Counted from the stretch's first letter, positions 37,800 through 48,095 are shown. The stretch is 64,000 bases of DNA from DAHUYF01 sp963838385 (GCA_963838385.1 CAWIRE010000001.1:2170001-2234000), one strand, 5' to 3'. Notes: generated by a model not told the origin, from the letters alone. Translations and numbers: made by a program.

Positions 37800-38486
37800 A
37801 TGACCGAGGTGACGATATCTGCCGCGGATGGCGGCAGCTTCAAGGCCTATCTCGCCACGCCCAAGAGCGGCAAAGGCCCCGGGATCGTCCTCATCCAGGA
37901 GATTTTCGGCGTCAACAAGGTGATGCGCGACCTCGCCGCGGGCTTCGCCGCGCAGGGCTACACCGTGATGTGCCCCGACCTGTTCTGGCGCCAGGAGCCC
38001 GGCATCGACATCACCGACAAGCAGATGGAGAAGGCGTTCAGCCTCTATCAGGGCTTCAACGTCGACAAGGGCGTCGACGACCTCAAATCGACGCTGGCGA
38101 GCCTGCGCCGGCATTCCGCCTGCAACGGCAAGGTCGGATCGGTGGGCTACTGCCTCGGCGGCAAGCTCGCCTATCTCATGGCGACGCGCAGCGACAGCGA
38201 CGCCAATGTCGGATATTACGGCGTCGGCATCGAGGCGTCGCTCGACGAGGCCAAGACCATCACCAAGCCGCTGCTGCTGCACATCGCCGGCCAGGACAAG
38301 TTCTGCCCGCCCCCGGCCCAGGCGCAGATCCAGCAGGGCCTCAAGGGACACAAGCAGGTGACGATCCATCTCTATCCCGAGCAGGATCACGCCTTCGCGC
38401 GCCTCGGCGGCGACCATTACGACAAGGCGGCGGCCGATCTCGCCAACCAGCGCACCGCCGCTTTCTTCAAGCAGCATCTCGGCTGA
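37800..38486 (+). CDS. Dienelactone hydrolase family protein
   Basis: A protein of 228 residues with an alpha/beta-hydrolase fold. The Cys nucleophile is in VGYCLGGKLAYLMA (residue about 121), the acid is in LLLHIAGQDKFCPP and the His in YPEQDHAFARLG. The N-terminus has IVLIQEIFGVNKVMRDLAAGFA, typical of carboxymethylenebutenolidase-like enzymes. The natural substrate is unknown. Starts after GGGAGGGATT. It is followed 21 bases later by a quinone oxidoreductase, and the two plus a TPR gene form one operon. Confidence 0.92.
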   Translation: MTEVTISAADGGSFKAYLATPKSGKGPGIVLIQEIFGVNKVMRDLAAGFAAQGYTVMCPDLFWRQEPGIDITDKQMEKAFSLYQGFNVDKGVDDLKSTLASLRRHSACNGKVGSVGYCLGGKLAYLMATRSDSDANVGYYGVGIEASLDEAKTITKPLLLHIAGQDKFCPPPAQAQIQQGLKGHKQVTIHLYPEQDHAFARLGGDHYDKAAADLANQRTAAFFKQHLG

Positions 38487-38507
38487 ACAAGGAGAGGAGA
38501 AGCCCCC

Positions 38508-39482
38508 ATGCCCCACGCCATCCGCTTCCACAAGCCCGGCGGCCCCGAAGTCCTGCAATGGGAAGAAGTGCCGGTCGGCAAGCCCGGCCCCGGCGAGGCG
38601 CGCGTGCGCCACACCGCCATCGGCCTCAACTATGTCGACACCTACATCCGCAGCGGCCTCTATCCCGCGCCGCTGCCGAGCGGTCTCGGCGCCGAGGCGG
38701 CGGGCGTGGTCGAGGAGGTCGGGCCCGGCGTCAGCAACGTCAAGCCGGGCGACCGCGTCGCCTATGGCAACAGCCCCTTGGGCGCCTATTCCGAGGTGCG
38801 GGTCATGCCCGCCGACCGGCTCGTCGTGCTGCCCCAGGGCATCAGCGACCAGCAGGGCGCGGCGATGATGCTCAAGGGCCTCACCACGCAATACCTCATC
38901 CGCCAGATCTACAAAGTGAAGAAGGGCGACACCATCCTCTTCCACGCCGCCGCCGGCGGCGTCGGCCTCATCGCTTGCCAATGGGCGAAGTCGCTGGGCG
39001 CCACCGTCATCGGCACCGTCGGCAGCGACGACAAGGCGAAGCTCGCCAAGGCGCATGGCTGCGACCACCCGATCGTCTACACGCGCGAGGATTTCGTCGA
39101 GCGCGTCAAGGAGCTGACCAAGGGCGAGAAGGTGCCGGTGGTCTATGACAGCGTCGGCAAGGACACCTTCCTGAAGTCGCTCGACTGCATCCGGCCGCAC
39201 GGCATCATGGTGAGCTTCGGCCAGTCCTCGGGCTCGGTCGGGCCGATCGACCTCGGCATCTTCGCGCAGAAGGGCTCGCTGTTCTTCACCCGGCCCACGC
39301 TCAACACCTACGCCGCCAAGCGCGCCGACATGCTCGCCATGGCGAAGGATCTGTTCGAGGCGGTGCTGTCGGGCGCGGTCAAGATCGAGATCCATCAGAC
39401 CTACCCGCTGAAGGACGCGGCGCAGGCCCATCGCGACCTGCAATCGCGCAAGACCACCGGCTCGACCGTCTTCACGGTGTGA
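38508..39482 (+). CDS. NADPH:quinone oxidoreductase (zinc-independent MDR family)
   Basis: A protein of 324 residues, QorA-like. It starts PHAIRFHKPGGPEVLQWEEVPVG; substrate region GLNYVDTYIRSGLYP; dinucleotide fold HAAAGGVGLIACQWAKSLGA (residues about 146-165). No zinc-binding cysteine cluster, consistent with quinone reductases rather than alcohol dehydrogenases. It reduces quinones or enals with NADPH in the cytoplasm. It follows GGAGAGGAGAAG. Its stop overlaps the start of the next gene. Confidence 0.92.
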   Translation: MPHAIRFHKPGGPEVLQWEEVPVGKPGPGEARVRHTAIGLNYVDTYIRSGLYPAPLPSGLGAEAAGVVEEVGPGVSNVKPGDRVAYGNSPLGAYSEVRVMPADRLVVLPQGISDQQGAAMMLKGLTTQYLIRQIYKVKKGDTILFHAAAGGVGLIACQWAKSLGATVIGTVGSDDKAKLAKAHGCDHPIVYTREDFVERVKELTKGEKVPVVYDSVGKDTFLKSLDCIRPHGIMVSFGQSSGSVGPIDLGIFAQKGSLFFTRPTLNTYAAKRADMLAMAKDLFEAVLSGAVKIEIHQTYPLKDAAQAHRDLQSRKTTGSTVFTV

Positions 39483-40429
39483 GCGCGCGCGGCGCTTGCG
39501 GGCTGCTGCTGGCGGCGCTTCTGGCGCTGCCGGCGGCGGCGCCGGCGCGCGCGGCCGCGCTCGATGACGCCCGCGCCGGCATCGCGGCGCAGCGGCAGAG
39601 CCGCTTCGACGAGGCGATCCGCCTCTACGCCAAGGCGCTGGCCGAAGGCGGCCTGCCGGCGAAGGACGAGATCGTCGTCTATCTCGACCGCGCCACCGCC
39701 TATTACCGGCTCGGCCGCTTCGACGAGGCGATCGCCGACTACACCAACGTCATCGCCCGCCAGCCTTCGGCGCAGGCCTATAACGACCGCGGCAACGCCT
39801 ATCGTCTGGCACGGCGCTATGCCGAGGCCATCGCCGATCTCAGCGAGGCCATCCGCCGCGATCCCCGCCTCGCCATCGCCTATGACAACCGCGCCAACGC
39901 CTATGTCCACGAGCAGCGCTATCCCGCGGCGCTCGCCGATTACGACCAGGCGGTCGCGCTCGACGCCGACATCGCCGATTTCCACAGCGACCGCGGCTAT
40001 GTCCGCTACGACGTGCAGCGCTTCGCCGATGCGGCCCTCGATCTGCAGAAGAGCCTCGCCCTCGACCCGCTGCAGCCCTATGCGGTGCTGTGGCTGCATC
40101 TCGCCCGCGCGCGGCTCGGCACCGAGGATGCGGCGGAGCTCGCCCGCAATGCGGCGCGGCTCGATCCGCGCGCCTGGCCCGCGCCGCTGGTGCGGCTCTT
40201 CCTCGGCCAGGCGCTGCCGAGCGAGGTCGAGGCGCAGGCCGCGGGCGGCGATCCCGCGAGCCAGCGCCAGCGCCGCTGCGAGAGCGATTTCTATCTCGGC
40301 GAATGGACGCTGGAGCGCCGCGACCCGAAGCTCGCCCGCACACTGCTGGAGCGCGCGCGGCAGAACTGTCCGGCCGAGTACGTCGAATATGTCGGCGCGG
40401 TGAGCGAGCTGAAGCGGCTGGGAAACTAG
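39479..40429 (+). CDS. Secreted TPR-repeat protein
   Basis: A protein of 316 residues from GTG 39479, overlapping the previous stop. The signal peptide is CGLLLAALLALPAAAPARAAA. Five or so TPR units follow between about 30 and 190 (QSRFDEAIRLYAKAL; GRFDEAIADYTNVIARQPS; RRYAEAIADLSEAIRRDPR; QRYPAALADYDQAVALDAD; QRFADAALDLQKSLALDPL). The C-terminal part (CESDFYLGEWTLERRDPKLA) resembles the NlpI-like helical end. It probably scaffolds protein contacts in the periplasm. Function unknown. Confidence 0.88.
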   Translation: MSARGACGLLLAALLALPAAAPARAAALDDARAGIAAQRQSRFDEAIRLYAKALAEGGLPAKDEIVVYLDRATAYYRLGRFDEAIADYTNVIARQPSAQAYNDRGNAYRLARRYAEAIADLSEAIRRDPRLAIAYDNRANAYVHEQRYPAALADYDQAVALDADIADFHSDRGYVRYDVQRFADAALDLQKSLALDPLQPYAVLWLHLARARLGTEDAAELARNAARLDPRAWPAPLVRLFLGQALPSEVEAQAAGGDPASQRQRRCESDFYLGEWTLERRDPKLARTLLERARQNCPAEYVEYVGAVSELKRLGN

Positions 40430-40446
40430 GGTCGCTGCAGTTGGAC

Positions 40447-40580
40447 CGTGCGTCCTTCGACCGCTCGCGATGCTCGCGCTCAGGATGAGGAGAGATCTGA
40501 AATGGCATCGACCGCCGATGCCCGATCCGTTATCGCCTCATCCTGAGCTTGCGCCCGTAGGGCGCATGTCGAAGGACGCA
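40447..40580. repeat. Inverted pair of intergenic repeats
   Basis: One copy (about 40447-40492) reads CGTGCGTCCTTCGACCGCTC through CAGGATGAGG; an opposite copy (about 40530-40578) reads CCTCATCCTGAGCTTGCGCC through TCGAAGGACGCACG. This is the common alphaproteobacterial repeat with outer motifs TCCTTCGA and CTCATCCTGA. It separates the convergent TPR and rho genes and could terminate both. Confidence 0.8.
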
Positions 40581-40607
40581 CGGGCGGAGGTGCAGCTGAT
40601 CGCGGCC

Positions 40608-40684
40608 AGTCCGCTCTGTGCGGCTCCCGCGGTTGCTGACGCAACCGCTGACGCCGCCTCTGACGAGCGCGCGGAGCGCGCTCG
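40608..40684. repeat. Palindromic repeat directly behind rho
   Basis: It contains CGCGGTTGCTGACGCAACCG and GAGCGCGCGGAGCGCGCTCG hairpins, followed immediately by the rho stop (minus strand). It is closely related to the element behind hemJ at 42183-42258. It could act as the rho terminator or as an mRNA-stabilising stem. Confidence 0.75.
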
Positions 40685-41941
<1,257 letters not shown>

Positions 41942-42182
41942 CGGGGTATGGTCGCCTGAAGAAAGAAGACGGGACGGGATGGGGAGAGGGGCCCGCAGGA
42001 GGCGCGGGACTTGTGTCGGGAAGGACGGGCGGTCTATCGCGCGACCGAACGTACCTGTGCTCCGGATTATCGCTTGAAAACGGAAGACGCCGCGATTGGG
42101 CGCTTTCACCCTTAGCGAAAAGCGGCGTGTGAGTCAAATGGCATTCGCGGGGTGGCGGTTCAAGGGGGCGTGGATCAGGCTA
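41942..42182 (-). promoter_or_regulatory. Long leader of rho
   Basis: A 241-base non-coding stretch upstream of rho (minus strand), C-rich on the transcribed strand near 41960-42010. No riboswitch or tRNA is recognised. In other bacteria rho regulates itself by terminating in its own leader; the length and composition fit, but no specific site can be shown. Confidence 0.35.
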
Positions 42183-42258
42183 CTCCCCGACGGTGCGGCT
42201 TTCGCGGTTGCTAAAGCAACCGCTGGCGCCGCCAGCGACAAGCGCCTGCGGCGCTTGC
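42183..42258. repeat. Palindromic repeat directly behind hemJ
   Basis: It contains GCGGTTGCTAAAGCAACCGC (a perfect 8-base stem with a 4-base loop) and AAGCGCCTGCGGCGCTTGCG, ending at the hemJ stop. It is the sister copy of the repeat behind rho, in the same orientation relative to its gene. Confidence 0.8.
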
Positions 42259-42259
42259 G

Positions 42260-42706
42260 CTAGAAGGGCTTCACCACCACCAGGATCACGATCGCGATCA
42301 GCAGCAGGGTCGGCACCTCGTTGATGAAGCGGAAGAACCGGGCGGAGTGGCGGTCGCGGTCGGCGGCGAAGTCGCGCCGCCAGCGCGCCAGCAGGACATG
42401 AAACACGGTGAGCGCCAGCACCGCCGCCAGCTTGGCGTAGATCCACCCGGCGCGCCAATCGACCACCCCCGGGGTAAGCGCCAGCAGCACGCCGAAGACG
42501 TAGGTCGCGATCATCGCCGGCATCATGATGCCGCGCAGCAGCCGGCGCTCCATCACCTTGAAGGTCTCCGAGGCGGACGAGCCCAGCCGCGCGGCGGCGT
42601 GATAGACGAAGAGCCGCGGCAGATAGAGCAGGCCCGCCATCCAGGCGATGACGCTCAGGATGTGCAGCGCCTTGATCCAGGGATAGGCCGCCGCGAGGTC
42701 GCTCAC
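42260..42706 (-). CDS. hemJ: Protoporphyrinogen IX oxidase HemJ
   Basis: A protein of 148 residues with four hydrophobic helices. It oxidises protoporphyrinogen IX to protoporphyrin IX in the inner membrane. Conserved residues are the His in KALHILSVIAWMAGLLYLPRLFVYH (residues about 11-36), the helix containing VMERRLLRGIMMPAM and the C-terminal FRFINEVPTLLLIAIV. The GTG at 42706 overlaps the hemH stop by 4 bases, so hemE-hemH-hemJ are translationally coupled. The C-terminus VVVKPF is followed by a palindromic repeat. Confidence 0.94.
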   Translation of the reverse strand: MSDLAAAYPWIKALHILSVIAWMAGLLYLPRLFVYHAAARLGSSASETFKVMERRLLRGIMMPAMIATYVFGVLLALTPGVVDWRAGWIYAKLAAVLALTVFHVLLARWRRDFAADRDRHSARFFRFINEVPTLLLIAIVILVVVKPF

Positions 42707-43738
42707 GCGCCCGCCCCGTCCCCGGCGGCGCAGAGGCAGCGGCTGAATTCCGCCGGGCAGAGGCGCACTCCGTCGGCCGGGCACGGCCCGCCCCGGGCGC
42801 TTCGCACCAGCCGCGCCAAGCCGGCGATGAACGGCGCCGCTGCGCCCACCGTGGCGACGCGCACATAGCGCGGCACGCCGGCGCTCTCGGCAAGATGGCG
42901 GTATTCGATGTCGAGCTCGACCAGCGTCTCGGAATGCTCGGAAACGAACGCCACCGGCACCACGATCAGCCCCACCCCCTCGCGTCCGGCGCGACGGATC
43001 TCCTCATCGGTGGCGGGGCCGATCCAGGCCAGCGGGCCGACGCGGCTCTGATAGCAGATGACGCTGTCCAGCCTCGGGCCAGACCAAGGCGCGGCGCAGC
43101 GCCGCCACCGTGCGCTCCACCTGCCATTGGTAGGGATCGCCCGAGGCCACGATCTTGCGCGGCAGTCCATGGGCCGAGAACAGCACGCGCAGCTTTTCGC
43201 CGGCCGGCCAGGCCTCGAGCGCCGTCCGCACCGCCTGCGTCAGCGCCGCGATGAAACCCGCCTCCTCGGGATAGCAGCACAGCGCCCGCACCGGCGCCGC
43301 CAGGCCGACGTCGCGTGCCGTCCGTCGCCAAGCCGCCAAGGAGGACGCCGTGGTGGTCGTCGAGGCCTGGGGATAGAGCGGCAGCAGCACGATCTCGTCC
43401 GGCTGCCATGCCTTCACCGCCGCCACGGCAGCGGCGGTGAGCGGCGCCCAGTAGCGCATGGCGATGAAGACGCGGAAGCCCTCGCCCAGCGCCGCGGCGA
43501 GCGCCTGCGCTTGCGCCTCGGTATTCGCCAGGATCGGCGAGGCGCCGCCCAGGCGGCGATAGATCGCCGCCGCCACCCTTGCCCGCCGCCGCGCGATGAG
43601 CCGCGCCACGAGCCAACGCAGCGGCTGCGGCAGGGCGATGATGGCGCGATCGTTGAAAAGGTTGAACAGGAACGGCTCGACCGCCTCCAGCCGATCGGGA
43701 CCGCCGAGATTGAACAGCACCACCGCGGTCCGCCTCAT
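42703..43738 (-). pseudogene. hemH: Ferrochelatase, one frameshift
   Basis: It inserts Fe(II) into protoporphyrin IX. The start ATG 43738 overlaps the hemE stop (ATGA). Motifs are VVLFNLGGPD at the N-terminus, FIAMRYWAP, LLPLYPQASTTTTAS and the catalytic-His block VLFSAHGLPRKIV (residues about 185-197). Near 43080 (after RRALVW) the frame breaks; the next frame continues SVICYQSRVGPLAWIGP, then VVPVAFVSEHSETLVELDIEY to a TGA at 42703. The span of 1036 bases is one more than a multiple of three; removing one base gives a normal 344-residue enzyme. An assembly indel is likelier than loss, because hemE and hemJ are intact. Confidence 0.87.
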
Positions 43739-44832
43739 GGCGTCTCCAGCGGCCGGCGCAGCGAGGCGACGAGCTCGGCCACATGCTCCACCGGCGTCTC
43801 CGGCATGACGCCATGGCCGAGATTGAAGACGAACGGTCCCTCGCCCAGGCTGCGCCGCAGCATCGCCGTTGCCGCCGCCATCGCCTCGCCGCCGGCGAGC
43901 AGCAGCACCGGATCGAGATTGCCCTGCACCGGTCCGATCGACTGCAGCGTCTTGCGGGCGATCGAGGCCGGCACGGCGCTGTCGAGGCCCAGCGCGGCAA
44001 CGCCGGTCTCGGTGAAATAGGCGCGGTACATCAGCCCGGCGCCGCGCGGAAAGCCGATCACCGGCAGGCGCGGATGGCTTTCCTTGAGCGCCGCGGTGAT
44101 GCGCCGCGTCGGCGCGATCACCCAACGGCGGAACGCCTCTTCCGGCAGCACCCCCGCCCAGCTGTCGAAGAGCTGCACCACCTCGGCGCCGGCGGCGATC
44201 TGGCCACGCAGATAGACGATCGTCGCCTCGGTGAGCCGGTCGATCAGCGCGCCGAACCCGCCGGGATCGGCATAGGCCCAGCCCTTCACCGCCGCGAAGT
44301 CCCGGCTGCTGCGGCCTTCGACCATGTAGCTCGCCACCGTCCAGGGGGCGCCGGCAAAGCCGATCAGCGTCGTCTCCTCCGGCAGCACCGTCGCCACCCG
44401 CGTCACGGTCTCGTAGACCGGCGCAACGCGCTCGGCAAAGCCATCGAGCGACAGCGCCGCCGCAGCCGCGGCCGAGCGGATCGGTTCCAGGACCGGCCCC
44501 TCGCCCTCACGGAACTCCACCTTCTGGCCCAGCGCATGCGCCACCACCAGGATGTCCGAGAACAGGATGGCCGCATCCATGCCGAAGCGCCGCACCGGCT
44601 GCATCGTCGCCTCGCAGGCCAGCTCCGGCGTGAAGCAGAGATCGAGAAAGCCAGGCACGCGCTGCCGCAAGGCGCGGTATTCCGGCAGGTAGCGGCCCGC
44701 CTGCCGCATCAGCCAGACCGGCGGCAGGGCCAGCGTCTCGCCGGCCAGCGCCCGCAGCAGCAGCTTGCGCGGCTTCTCCGGTGCCGCACCGTCCTCCATC
44801 CCTGTCGACCCGCCCTCGCGCGCTCCGCCCAT
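43735..44832 (-). CDS. hemE: Uroporphyrinogen decarboxylase
   Basis: A protein of up to 365 residues (ATG 44799 is an alternative). It converts uroporphyrinogen III to coproporphyrinogen III in the cytoplasm. Motifs: PPVWLMRQAGRYLPEYRALR near residue 40, AAILFSDILVVAHALGQ, LIGFAGAPWTVASYMVEG, VQLFDSWAG and NLGHGVMPETPVEHV. It is the first gene of the hemE-hemH-hemJ operon, transcribed away from the gap that precedes ppsR. hemE is the left boundary of the replication origin in Caulobacter and other alphaproteobacteria. Confidence 0.97.
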   Translation of the reverse strand: MGGAREGGSTGMEDGAAPEKPRKLLLRALAGETLALPPVWLMRQAGRYLPEYRALRQRVPGFLDLCFTPELACEATMQPVRRFGMDAAILFSDILVVAHALGQKVEFREGEGPVLEPIRSAAAAAALSLDGFAERVAPVYETVTRVATVLPEETTLIGFAGAPWTVASYMVEGRSSRDFAAVKGWAYADPGGFGALIDRLTEATIVYLRGQIAAGAEVVQLFDSWAGVLPEEAFRRWVIAPTRRITAALKESHPRLPVIGFPRGAGLMYRAYFTETGVAALGLDSAVPASIARKTLQSIGPVQGNLDPVLLLAGGEAMAAATAMLRRSLGEGPFVFNLGHGVMPETPVEHVAELVASLRRPLETP

Positions 44833-45228
44833 AGCGTCTCTCTACCCCATCTCTTTTTGAATCTTAAGGTAGTGGTAGGAAGTTGTCGGCGGGAAAACGG
44901 GCATTGAATCTTGTCAGCCGTTGATCCCGAGCCCGGCGGCTTCCGCCTGAAAGCCGCCGTGAGACAGTGTATAAGACAGGGAGAACGGCGACCAAGACGG
45001 ATTTGACGGCGGTTGTGGCGTCATGGAGAGAAGGGTGAAAGCTGGGGATGACAGGGGCCTCGCGAGCCGTTGTCCCGGACTCGCGGAGACCATGTCGACG
45101 TTATCCCGGGGTCGACGATATCGCTGCTGCCTTTTGCCCGAGCGGGGATGGAATCGGCCCGGCGCGCCGGACGGGGGATATGTCGGGACTTCGCCGCCGT
45201 TTCTCCACATGCCGATGGGGACAACACG
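44833..45228. other. Predicted chromosome replication origin region
   Basis: A 396-base gap between divergent hemE and ppsR, the gene pair that flanks oriC in Caulobacter. It contains near-matches to the DnaA box: AGTGTATAA (44966-44974; 8 of 9 to the reverse-strand consensus TGTGNATAA) and TTCTCCACA (45201-45209; 8 of 9 to TTATCCACA), and a partial TTATCCCGG at 45101. Three GANTC sites occur (44859, 44906, 45151). No strongly AT-rich stretch is obvious apart from 44845-44880. The assignment rests mainly on synteny and on the divergent direction of genes on either side. Confidence 0.6.
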
Positions 45229-46047
45229 GTGACGCGGTTTCATCTCCACCTCGTCTCCGATGCCACCGGCGATACCGTGCATTCGGTGGCACGCGCCTGC
45301 CTGGTGCAGTTCGAGGGCGCCGAGGCGATCGAGCATATCTGGTCGATGGTGCGCACCAAGAGCCAGATCGAGCGGGTGATCGCCGGCGTCCAGGCCAGTC
45401 CGGGCATCGTCCTCTACACCCTCGTGAACGAGGCGCTGCGCTCGCCGCTGGTCGATGGCTGCCGCAAGCTGCAGGTGATGGCGATCCCGGTGCTCGACCC
45501 CGTGATCGGCGCGCTCGGCACCTTTCTCGGCCGGCAAAGCCGCGGCCTGCCCGGCCAGCAGCATCTGCTCGATACCGAGTATTTCCAGCGCATCGACGCC
45601 ATGACCTTCGCGCTCAATCACGATGACGGGCAATCGGCCTGGGGCCTGGACGAGGCGGACGTCGTGCTGGTCGGCGTCTCGCGCACCTCGAAGACGCCGA
45701 CCTGCCTCTACCTCGCCAATCGCGGGATCAAGGCGGCGAATGTCCCGATCGTGCCCAATATGACCGTGCCGGCGGAGCTCTTTGATGCCGCGAGGCCGCT
45801 GATCGTGGGCCTCACCAACGATCCCGAGCGGCTCATTCAGGTCCGCCGCAACCGCCTCACCATGCTGCACCAGGACGAGCGCACCGACTACACCGACATC
45901 GACGCGGTGCGCCAGGAGGTGACGGCGGCGCGCCGGCTCTTCGCCGAGCATCATTGGCCGGTCATCAACGTCACCCGCCGGTCGATCGAGGAGACGGCGG
46001 CCGCGATCCTGAAGCTGATCGCGCGCCGCCACGGGCAGGACATGTGA
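45229..46047 (+). CDS. ppsR: PPDK/PEP synthase regulatory kinase-phosphorylase (DUF299)
   Basis: A protein of 272 residues from GTG 45229. It starts RFHLHLVSDATGDTVHSVARA, typical of the family. The nucleotide loop is VLVGVSRTSKTPTCLYLANRGIKAANVP (near residues 143-170). It phosphorylates and dephosphorylates PEP synthase or pyruvate phosphate dikinase in response to ADP. An open frame upstream into the origin gap has no coding features. Its stop overlaps the maf start. It is the first gene to the right of the predicted origin, as in Caulobacter. Confidence 0.94.
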   Translation: MTRFHLHLVSDATGDTVHSVARACLVQFEGAEAIEHIWSMVRTKSQIERVIAGVQASPGIVLYTLVNEALRSPLVDGCRKLQVMAIPVLDPVIGALGTFLGRQSRGLPGQQHLLDTEYFQRIDAMTFALNHDDGQSAWGLDEADVVLVGVSRTSKTPTCLYLANRGIKAANVPIVPNMTVPAELFDAARPLIVGLTNDPERLIQVRRNRLTMLHQDERTDYTDIDAVRQEVTAARRLFAEHHWPVINVTRRSIEETAAAILKLIARRHGQDM

Positions 46048-46640
46048 GCAGCCTCGTCCTCGCCTCCGCCAGCCGCAGCCGCGCCTTGCTGCTGGAGCGG
46101 GCCGGGCTGGCGGTCGGCTGCGATCCCGCCGGGCTCGACGAGGGCGCGATAAAGGACGCCTGCCGCCGCGACGGAAGCGATGCCGCCGCCTGCGCCCTGG
46201 CGCTGGCCGAGGCCAAGGCGGCGCGGGTGGCGCCGCGCCATGCCGGCGCGCTGGTGATCGGCGCCGACCAGCTTCTGGTCTGCGGCGATGCCTGGTTCGA
46301 CAAGCCCGAGGATTTCGCTGCCGCCCGGCGGCAGCTGCAAAGCCTGCGGGGCAGGCGGCACGAGCTCGTCACCGCGGTCGTGCTCCGCCGCGGCGACACA
46401 CTGCTGTGGCACCACCTGGAGCGTCCGGCGCTGACCATGCGCGACTTCTCCGACGCCTTTCTCGAGCGCTACCTGGAAGCGGCTGGGCCCGGGGTGCTGA
46501 GCGCGGTCGGCGCCTATCAGCTCGAGGCGCTGGGCGCGCAGCTCTTCGCCCGCGTCGAGGGCGATTATTTCTCGATCCTGGGGCTGCCGCTGCTGCCGCT
46601 GCTCGACCAGCTGCGCGCGCTGGGCGCGCTCGCCGCATGA
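46044..46640 (+). CDS. maf: Maf-family nucleotide pyrophosphatase
   Basis: A protein of 198 residues from GTG 46044. It hydrolyses non-canonical or modified nucleoside triphosphates. Motifs: LVLASASRSRALLLERAGL at the N-terminus, ALVIGADQLLVCGDAWFDKP, and GPGVLSAVGAYQLEALGAQLFARVEGDYFSILGLPLLPLL near the C-terminus. The usual ASxSPRR is changed to ASRSRA here, as in this alphaproteobacterial subgroup. It overlaps ppsR and aroE by four bases each, so the three are translated in series. Confidence 0.93.
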   Translation: MSSLVLASASRSRALLLERAGLAVGCDPAGLDEGAIKDACRRDGSDAAACALALAEAKAARVAPRHAGALVIGADQLLVCGDAWFDKPEDFAAARRQLQSLRGRRHELVTAVVLRRGDTLLWHHLERPALTMRDFSDAFLERYLEAAGPGVLSAVGAYQLEALGAQLFARVEGDYFSILGLPLLPLLDQLRALGALAA

Positions 46641-47470
46641 AGCGCGCCGGGGTCATGGGCTGGCCGGTGGCGCAGTCGCGCTCGCCGGTGCTGCACGGCT
46701 TCTGGCTGGCCCAGTACAAGATCGATGGCAGCTATGAGCGGCTGCCGGTGCCGCCCGACGCGCTCGAGCGCGCGCTGCGCGCGCTCCCCGGCCGCGGCTT
46801 CGCCGGCTGCAATCTCACCATCCCGCACAAGGAGCGCGCGCTGATGCTGGTCGACCGGCTGGAGGGCGCGGCGCGGCGCATCGGCGCGGTCAACACCGTG
46901 GTCGTCGCCGCCGACGGCACGCTGGAAGGCCGCAACACCGACGGCTTCGGCTTCCATGCCAACCTCGTGGCCGCGATGCCCGGCTGGAGCGCCGCGGCCG
47001 GGCCCGCCGTGGTGCTGGGCGCTGGCGGCGGCGCGCGCGCGATCGTCGCCGCGCTGATCGACCACGGCGCGCCCGAGATCCGCCTCTTGAACCGCCATCG
47101 CGGCCGCGCCGAGGGGCTGGCGGCGGCGCTCGGCGGGCCCGTCACGGTGCTCGATTGGGCGCGGCGCGGCGCGGCGCTCGCGGAAGCGGCGCTGCTGGTC
47201 AACACCACCAGCCTCGGCATGGCCGGCCAGCCGCCGCTCGATCTCGCCCTCGACGCCCTGCCGAGATCTGCAGTCGTGAACGACATCGTCTACGTCCCTC
47301 TGGAAACGCCGCTGCTGGCGGCGGCGCGGGCGCGCGGCAATCCCGTCGTGGACGGGCTCGGCATGCTGCTGCACCAGGCGCGTCCCGGCTTTGCCGCCTG
47401 GTTCGGGGTCGAGCCGGAGGTGACGCCGGCGCTGCGCGCGCATGTGCTGGCGAGCCTGGAGGCGCCATGA
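46637..47470 (+). CDS. aroE: Shikimate dehydrogenase
   Basis: A protein of 277 residues. It reduces 3-dehydroshikimate with NADPH in the aromatic amino acid pathway. Substrate residues are in GWPVAQSRSPVLHGFWL (residues 8-24) and NLTIPHKERAL (about 59-69, with the catalytic Lys), and the dinucleotide fold is VVLGAGGGARAIVAAL (about 122-137). The C-terminal DGLGMLLHQARPGFAAWFG is complete. Linked by ATGA overlaps to maf and coaE. Confidence 0.96.
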   Translation: MKRAGVMGWPVAQSRSPVLHGFWLAQYKIDGSYERLPVPPDALERALRALPGRGFAGCNLTIPHKERALMLVDRLEGAARRIGAVNTVVVAADGTLEGRNTDGFGFHANLVAAMPGWSAAAGPAVVLGAGGGARAIVAALIDHGAPEIRLLNRHRGRAEGLAAALGGPVTVLDWARRGAALAEAALLVNTTSLGMAGQPPLDLALDALPRSAVVNDIVYVPLETPLLAAARARGNPVVDGLGMLLHQARPGFAAWFGVEPEVTPALRAHVLASLEAP

Positions 47471-48081
47471 TCGTGCTCGGCCTCACCGGCTCGGTCGGCA
47501 TGGGCAAGAGCACCGCCGCCGCCATGTTCCGCCGGCTCGGCATCGCCGTCCATGACAGCGACGCCGCCGTGCATCGCCTGCTGGCGCCCAAAGGTGCCGC
47601 CGTGGCCGCCGTGGAGGCCGCCTTTCCCGGCGTGCGGCGGCCCGATGGCGGCATCGACCGGCCGGCGCTGGGCGCCCGCGTCTTCGCCGATCCCGCCGCG
47701 CTCAAGCGGCTGGAACGCATCCTCCACCCGTTGGTGCGCCAGAGCCAGGAGCGCTTTCTCGCCCGCGCCCGCGCCCGGCGCCTGGCGCTGGTGGTGCTCG
47801 ACATCCCGCTGCTGTTCGAGACCGGCGGCGCCAGGCGCTGCGACAGGGTGGTCGTGGTCTCCGCCCCCGCCTTCCTGCAGCGGGCGCGCGTAATGGCGCG
47901 GCCCGGCATGACCGCGCCGCGCCTTGCCGCCATCCTCGCCCAGCAGATGCCCGACGCCCAAAAAAGGCTGCGCGCCGACCATGTCGTGCCGAGCGGCCTC
48001 GGCCGCGCCGTCACCTTCCGCCACCTCGAGCGCCTCGTGCGCGCGCTGACGGCGGCGCCTTGCTCGGGCGCGGGAAGCTGA
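47467..48081 (+). CDS. coaE: Dephospho-CoA kinase
   Basis: A protein of 204 residues. It performs the last step of coenzyme A synthesis. The P-loop GLTGSVGMGKSTAAAMF is at residues 5-21, then GIAVHDSDAAVHRLL, and the substrate lid region LALVVLDIPLLFETG. The C-terminus reaches LVRALTAAPCSGAGS, slightly variable as usual. Overlaps aroE; dnaQ follows after 14 bases. Confidence 0.95.
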   Translation: MIVLGLTGSVGMGKSTAAAMFRRLGIAVHDSDAAVHRLLAPKGAAVAAVEAAFPGVRRPDGGIDRPALGARVFADPAALKRLERILHPLVRQSQERFLARARARRLALVVLDIPLLFETGGARRCDRVVVVSAPAFLQRARVMARPGMTAPRLAAILAQQMPDAQKRLRADHVVPSGLGRAVTFRHLERLVRALTAAPCSGAGS

Positions 48082-48095
48082 GGCACACTCACGCC

